A stretch of DNA of 64,000 nt from Candidatus Bathyarchaeota archaeon (GTDB taxonomy: Archaea > Thermoproteota > Bathyarchaeia > Bathyarchaeales > Bathycorpusculaceae): positions 1-64,000 of the forward strand of contig JALHSQ010000226.1 in NCBI GenBank assembly GCA_022865885.1. The letters are read 5' to 3'. The notes beneath the pieces are model-generated. The model worked only from the letters and a program-made list of their open reading frames with translations, was not told the origin of the DNA and ran no database searches. The translations under genes were made by a program, and so were the position numbers. Shown piece after piece: positions 59,934 through 64,000 of this stretch. Position 1 is the stretch's first letter; the number at the start of each line of letters is the position of its first letter.

Positions 59934-60355
59934 ACCTTGACTGTAAATGCGAATCTCACCATCTGCTTGCCGTCTCTTAGCTTATTCACAAGTTCCTTCT
60001 GCAGATCACATGCAGCCTTGTCTGCACGTATTGCTATTGTTCTGCTGCAAACGTAATGGCTCTTTCTCACAACTATGTCTGCCGGATGGGTCAAAATCAG
60101 TTGTGAGCTTCCAAAAGCATTGATGATTTCAGTGATCTCTCCAGCCTCGATCGAAACGGTCAGTTTCGCATTGTCCTTGCACAAGTTTTCCTTGAATTCA
60201 GATCCCAGTTCTGTCAGTGCTCTATTCGCGGACACTGAGACGATGCAGTCGCCCTTGTCTGAGAGGTGTCTTTCCTTTGTGACCTCAAGGGTTGTCTTGT
60301 GTGTGGCTTGAACTTTCTTGTGTCCGTATGCCAAGATGGTTTCTTCTATTTCCAT
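59930..60355 (-). CDS. DUF371 family protein
   Basis: A 141-residue archaeal protein. ILAYGHKKVQATHKTTLEVT at the N-terminus, CIVSVSANRALTEL and the late CSRTIAIRADKAACDLQKEL are the family's pattern. No function is known. Its stop overlaps the trm5 stop by four bases from the other strand. Confidence 0.85.
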   Translation of the reverse strand: MEIEETILAYGHKKVQATHKTTLEVTKERHLSDKGDCIVSVSANRALTELGSEFKENLCKDNAKLTVSIEAGEITEIINAFGSSQLILTHPADIVVRKSHYVCSRTIAIRADKAACDLQKELVNKLRDGKQMVRFAFTVKV

Positions 60356-60405
60356 TTCTCTCGCCTCAGATGTTGCGCTGCAAGCTCTAGCATTGTAATG
60401 CCTGA

Positions 60406-61371
60406 TTATTCCAGAACCTCTATTGAATCCACCTTGCCGTCACCGTCCAGATCAAAACCTTGTATTACCACCGCAAACGTTTCTTCCTCATGGTAATTCT
60501 GCAAGGACTTCTTCCAGAAGTTCGTCAAGGCTAACACACATGCCTTTGTACCTACAGCTTTGTTTCCAGCCAACACTATGATTCGCTTAGTTCTATCCCA
60601 GGGATTCGCGATTTTAGCAACCAAGCCTGCCGTGTCAGCCGTGTAGACCTGCGTGGTCTTTTTTGAAACCAAGCCGCCTAGTAAGAAGCCTTGTTCAGAA
60701 GGCTGCATGTTGAATCTTATCGGAAGATTCTCATTGACTTCTTGTGTGATGACGTTTGTTCCGGGTCCGCCTACGAGTACGAGGTTGTTCTTTTCCTCTT
60801 TCTCTGCTTTCACGTCAACGTCAAGCTTTATCGCGAATTCTTTAGGTATCTTGGAGAACTGTCCGAGAAAGAAGGTCAAGTAAGAAGCGTAGTGGCCATC
60901 TCTTGCGCTTGTCTTGAATGGTCCGTGTGGAGTTGGGCTGCCGACCACGATTTTTCCTTCAAATGAACCATCTGCCTTGATGAATTCTTTGAAGAACCTT
61001 CGAGTTTTCTCGTCAATGCTTAGGGGTGAAAGCCCTCCTATTTCCTTGTATTCTTGTGAAAGCTCTATTCCAAAGGCAGAAGAGACTGGTTTATAGTATT
61101 TTGCTATGGCTCCCTTTTTCTTCTCTTCTTTGGCGACTGTTATTGCTCCTGCCTTCACCAGTTTTCCTATGTGATAGTACACTTTCTGCTCGGGTATCCC
61201 CTTTTCTCTAGCTAGTTCCAGCGGGTACATTTCCTTCTCAGAAAGCATAACTAGAATTTTCCAGCTTAGCTTATCCAGAATCATCCTTAGTTTCTGTGGG
61301 TCCTTGACTATTGCGATCTCCTTGACTTTCCGTGTTCCTTCTTCTTCCTGCAACAACATTTTCTTGTTCAT
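60406..61371 (-). CDS. HTH regulator fused to S-layer-like domain with EF-hand loop
   Basis: A 321-residue protein. Residues 25-95 form an ArsR-type winged helix (SWKILVMLSEKEMYPLELAR, then KVYYHIGKLVKAGAI). The rest has VVGSPTPHGPFKTSARDGHY, LVLVGGPGTNVITQEVNENL and IIVLAGNKAVGTKACVLALT, like C-terminal domains of archaeal S-layer proteins. It ends with DLDGDGKVDSIE, a canonical calcium-binding EF-hand loop. No signal peptide or membrane helix is visible, so it stays in the cytoplasm and may sense surface-layer parts or calcium. Confidence 0.8.
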   Translation of the reverse strand: MNKKMLLQEEEGTRKVKEIAIVKDPQKLRMILDKLSWKILVMLSEKEMYPLELAREKGIPEQKVYYHIGKLVKAGAITVAKEEKKKGAIAKYYKPVSSAFGIELSQEYKEIGGLSPLSIDEKTRRFFKEFIKADGSFEGKIVVGSPTPHGPFKTSARDGHYASYLTFFLGQFSKIPKEFAIKLDVDVKAEKEEKNNLVLVGGPGTNVITQEVNENLPIRFNMQPSEQGFLLGGLVSKKTTQVYTADTAGLVAKIANPWDRTKRIIVLAGNKAVGTKACVLALTNFWKKSLQNYHEEETFAVVIQGFDLDGDGKVDSIEVLE

Positions 61372-61493
61372 TAGCGTTCATGGCAAGCATATGGCCTACA
61401 CCGTTATTAAAATCTTCATTATGGTAGGTGATCAAACGAACAATTCTGCCACTTGATCTGCTGACGGATCCGCTGAATGAACGAGTTGAAAAT

Positions 61494-61546
61494 GCCTAGG
61501 GCAAAGAGGGGGTAGGTGCTATTGGCCAAACCCCCCCAGCCAATAG
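61494..61546 (+). ncRNA. G-rich motif copy 3 with possible pseudoknot
   Basis: CCTAGGGCAAAGAGGGGGTAGG is followed by an 8-base perfect stem CTATTGGC (61519-61526) and GCCAATAG (61539-61546). The loop carries seven C, able to pair with the upstream G-run, giving an H-type pseudoknot in RNA. No known RNA family fits. Confidence 0.35.
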
Positions 61547-61615
61547 GATAGCGCTAGACCGCATTTTTCGCTATAGGCGGGTATTAAACGTTGACATGCA
61601 GTAGCTCTGCACAAG

Positions 61616-61999
61616 TTGTTCAGTAGTCTTGAGGAGCTTTTCGATTTAGCTAGCAAATCAGTCAAAGATGAGAATGCGGGGGATTGGTTAGGCGGAAGTG
61701 GGCTGCAGTCGAAACATGGTGGTTCATCGAAAGATACGAGTGGAAGGAATCAAAGGTGCCCTGCTGAAAGCCTACACCGCAAGACCAAGTTTTATGCCAT
61801 TCTCAGAGTGGCACTCAACGTGGCTGTCTCTCTAGTGACGGAATTCGCGATTCGCATGGTAGACGATTTGCGAAACACTTTTCTGAAACTGAACCAGTCC
61901 GCAGAAGCAGTCACCTCTTCGAGATTTTTGCTAGTGCTTCGAAAGAACGGAAATCGATTCTCAATCAAACTACATGGAATGGTAGGAGACCTTTCATAA
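61616..61999 (+). pseudogene. Possible decayed gene remnant
   Basis: The 127-codon frame starts at TTG. Its first half is Ser/Gly/Lys-rich and the second has a hydrophobic stretch (ILRVALNVAVSLVTEFAIRM). A second frame over the same bases gives KGALLKAYTARPSFMPFSEW, also coding-like, so a broken gene with a shift is as likely as either intact frame. No family recognised. Confidence 0.25.
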
Positions 62000-62100
62000 T
62001 TTTCTCTTAAGATTAGGATTTTTGTCATAAAGAATGCTTATTAGCGCCAAAGAAGCTTGACTAGGGTTTGCAGCAAGAATAGAGAAACGAGGACATAGAG

Positions 62101-63930
62101 ATGTGTGGCATATTCGGTTGTATTCTGAAGAATGGAAACGCAGCTCCAGTGATACATGCTGCTTTGAAGCGACTCGAATATCGCGGTTACGATTCTGTTG
62201 GAGAAGCAACAATATCTAACGGCAAGCTATTCATCAAGAAGGATCAGGGGAAAATTGACGACGTCCATAAGGCTCGGAATCTGGATGATTTGCCTGGGAG
62301 CATTGGCATCGGCCATACGCGTTGGGCTACTCATGGCGCCCCCCTAGAAATCAACGCGCACCCTCACGTTGACTGCCACGGACAAATAGCCGTTATCCAT
62401 AATGGCATCATTGAGAACTACGCTGACTTAAAGCAAGAGCTGGAGAACCGTGGTCACGTTTTCAAATCCAAAACTGATACAGAAGTCATTGCGCATCTCA
62501 TAGAGAGAGCCCTGGAAGCATTTCCGCCCCCGAGTCTTGCTGACGCCGTCCTAGAAACCGTGAAGAAGCTCGACGGCTCGTACTCAATCGCAGTAATATC
62601 AACGAAAGAACCTGACAAAATCATATGCGCCCGACATGAAAGCCCGCTGGTTATCGGAGTGAACGAAAACGCAATCTACTTCGCGTCTGACATCCCCGCT
62701 TTTCTGCCACTCACGAATAAAGCGGTGATAGTTGATGACGGGGAAATCGTCACACTTTCGTTGAAAGGTTTTGAAATCAGGAAAATTGCAGACTCAAGCA
62801 TGGTTTCCCGAGAGCCAAAACTCATTGATTGGGCGCCTGAGATGGCTGTCAAACAAGGTTATCCGTATTTTATGTTGAAGGAGATTCATGAACAGCCTGC
62901 GTGTCTACGAAACACGCTGAGACTTCAAGAGCACTACCTTGATCTAATGGCCACCTTCCTTGATCGTGCGCGAGAAGTCTATCTTGTAGCCTGTGGCACT
63001 TCCTATCACGCCTGTCTAGCATCATCTTACATGTTTTCCAAGCTTGCCTTTTTGGCAACATACCCTGTCATTGCTTCAGAATTCGTTGAACAACACGGAA
63101 AATCAGTGAATATTGACAGTACGATACTTGCAGTAAGCCAGTCCGGCGAGACTGCGGACACTCTTGCATCTGTCAACGTTGCACGTCAAAGAGCAGCAAC
63201 AGTATTGGGACTAACGAACACTATCGGCTCAACCCTGACTCGTGTCTCACGTGTCTACATCGGTCAACAGTCTGGCCCAGAAATAGGTGTAGCCGCAACC
63301 AAAACATTCACATCCCAATTGTCTGTCATGTCCCAACTAGCTCTGAGACTCGCAAAGAAAAGAGGCAAAGTCTCACAGGACGAAATGGACTACCTCGCTG
63401 AGAAACTGAACAAGCTACCAGAAACCGTTGAAACAATACTTCGCACGCAAGAGGAAAAAGCGAAGCAAATCGCGAAGAAATACAAAGACGCTAAGGTCTT
63501 CTTCTTTCTCGGTCGAGGGATAAGTACAGCTACAGCCTATGAAGGAAGACTCAAGCTCATGGAGATAGCCTACGTGCCAGCCATAGCTTTTCCAGCTGGC
63601 GAAAGTAAGCATGGCCCGATAAGCCTCGTTGAACCAGGCTTTCCAGTAGTTTTCATCTGTCCAAAGGACGATACCCACAAGACGCTAATCGGCAACATAA
63701 TGGAAATGAAAGCAAGAGGAGCCTCAATAATCGCGGTCGTAGAGGAAGGCGATGAAGAAATCAAGAACCTTGCTGAAGACTTCTTTGAGGTGCCAAAGGG
63801 TGTTCCAGAAGTCTTGTCGCCTGTTCCGTTCATCACCCCACTGCAGCTCTTGGCTTACTATATGGCGATAGAAAAAGGCTTCAACCCAGATACCCCGAGG
63901 AACTTGGCGAAATCCGTCACTGTGAAGTAG
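62101..63930 (+). CDS. glmS: Glutamine-fructose-6-phosphate aminotransferase (isomerizing)
   Basis: A 609-residue enzyme making glucosamine-6-phosphate, entry point to amino sugars. Cys2 (CGIFGCI) is the glutaminase nucleophile, with LEYRGYDSVG and HTRWATHG; two SIS domains follow (VACGTSYHACLASSYMF, VSQSGETADTLA; LGRGISTATAYEGRLKLMEI). The C-terminus DTPRNLAKSVTVK is intact. No glmS ribozyme is seen or expected. Confidence 0.97.
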   Translation: MCGIFGCILKNGNAAPVIHAALKRLEYRGYDSVGEATISNGKLFIKKDQGKIDDVHKARNLDDLPGSIGIGHTRWATHGAPLEINAHPHVDCHGQIAVIHNGIIENYADLKQELENRGHVFKSKTDTEVIAHLIERALEAFPPPSLADAVLETVKKLDGSYSIAVISTKEPDKIICARHESPLVIGVNENAIYFASDIPAFLPLTNKAVIVDDGEIVTLSLKGFEIRKIADSSMVSREPKLIDWAPEMAVKQGYPYFMLKEIHEQPACLRNTLRLQEHYLDLMATFLDRAREVYLVACGTSYHACLASSYMFSKLAFLATYPVIASEFVEQHGKSVNIDSTILAVSQSGETADTLASVNVARQRAATVLGLTNTIGSTLTRVSRVYIGQQSGPEIGVAATKTFTSQLSVMSQLALRLAKKRGKVSQDEMDYLAEKLNKLPETVETILRTQEEKAKQIAKKYKDAKVFFFLGRGISTATAYEGRLKLMEIAYVPAIAFPAGESKHGPISLVEPGFPVVFICPKDDTHKTLIGNIMEMKARGASIIAVVEEGDEEIKNLAEDFFEVPKGVPEVLSPVPFITPLQLLAYYMAIEKGFNPDTPRNLAKSVTVK

Positions 63931-64000
63931 CCTTACTTCTTATTCCACATACTTCTTCAAAATACAAATATGTTAAAAGTCAATTCGACGATTACTCACT
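63931..64000. other. Right edge, no gene
   Basis: Seventy AT-rich bases after glmS with a TTACTTCTTATTCC pyrimidine stretch that may end transcription. Nothing else is seen. Confidence 0.4.

Larger units (their letters stand above)
61372..62100. other. Intergenic interval before glmS
   Basis: About 730 bases. It contains copy 3 of the G-rich motif (61494-61516), a stem-loop (61519-61546), and a plus-strand open frame (61616-61999, TTG start) with mixed character that may be the remnant of a decayed gene. No tRNA or clear ribosome site was seen. Confidence 0.4.

Noticed and set aside
1-64000. CRISPR arrays, rRNA and tRNA genes
   Set aside because: No regularly spaced direct repeats and no T-arm consensus with matching acceptor stems were found on either strand by eye.

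Overview
This window is a stretch of archaeal chromosome. The eukaryote-like ribosomal proteins eS17, eS25 and eS26, RNA polymerase subunit K, a TFE-beta (RPC39-like) factor, KEOPS kinase and Kae1, aTrm5, a thermosome, a proteasome beta subunit, CofE (F420) and HdrABC are all archaeal. eS25 and eS26 are typical of the TACK lineages and are absent from euryarchaea. Together with a 73-residue histone and HdrABC they suggest a Bathyarchaeia-like member of the Thermoproteota; this lineage is inferred, not proven. Genes are densely packed with short gaps, frequent 4-base ATGA overlaps, Shine-Dalgarno motifs of the GGTGA/GGAG type and many GTG/TTG starts.

Layout. 0-9.3 kb: two GNAT acetyltransferases (one partial at the edge), the RdgB-Bud32-Kae1 block, TFE-beta with RlmE, NadC, a glycosyltransferase, an AMMECR1 protein and a proteasome beta subunit that carries Ala where the catalytic Thr1 should be. 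9.9-19.2 kb: DNA alkyltransferase, NadM, SAM hydrolase, an ECF-like membrane protein, CofE with a MoaD-like protein and glycerate kinase, a divergent 2-hydroxyacid dehydrogenase and aminotransferase (glyoxylate/hydroxypyruvate-glycerate metabolism), eS17 with a helical partner, and TatD. 19.5-20.9 kb: two uncharacterised membrane proteins next to a dispersed repeat.

20.9-28.1 kb is an integrated mobile element. It has an intact run of small co-oriented genes rich in paired cysteines (23.1-26.6 kb), a minus-strand tyrosine recombinase, a short zinc-ribbon gene overlapping the recombinase 3' end, a 72-base nested inverted repeat, and a left arm (20.98-22.7 kb) of broken reading frames. No replication or capsid protein was recognised.

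28.2-45.5 kb: a membrane methyltransferase and GNAT, a double-domain KaiC ATPase with a NitrOD5-like partner, histone, eS25, a cDPG synthetase-like protein with a cyclophilin-like partner, a DegT aminotransferase, the hdrA-hdrC-hdrB operon, an HD hydrolase, threonine synthase, thermosome followed by rpoK (apparently an ACG start), a Mut7-C RNase and dihydroorotase. 45.5-64 kb: three tandem CBS-domain proteins (about ten CBS modules), a PEF-CTERM-like beta-helix surface protein, eS26, a CDP-alcohol transferase, DUF1805, an XRE-type regulator, a DMT permease interrupted by one in-frame TAG, a B3/4 protein, PyrF, a short RHH regulator, acylphosphatase, RtcA, two methyltransferases (one Trm5), DUF371, an HTH regulator fused to an S-layer-like domain with an EF-hand, and GlmS.

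PyrC and PyrF belong to pyrimidine synthesis; NadC and NadM to NAD synthesis; Kae1/Bud32 and Trm5 to tRNA modification around position 37. No tRNA, rRNA or CRISPR array was found. Start choices that differ from the longest open frame are explained in each entry.
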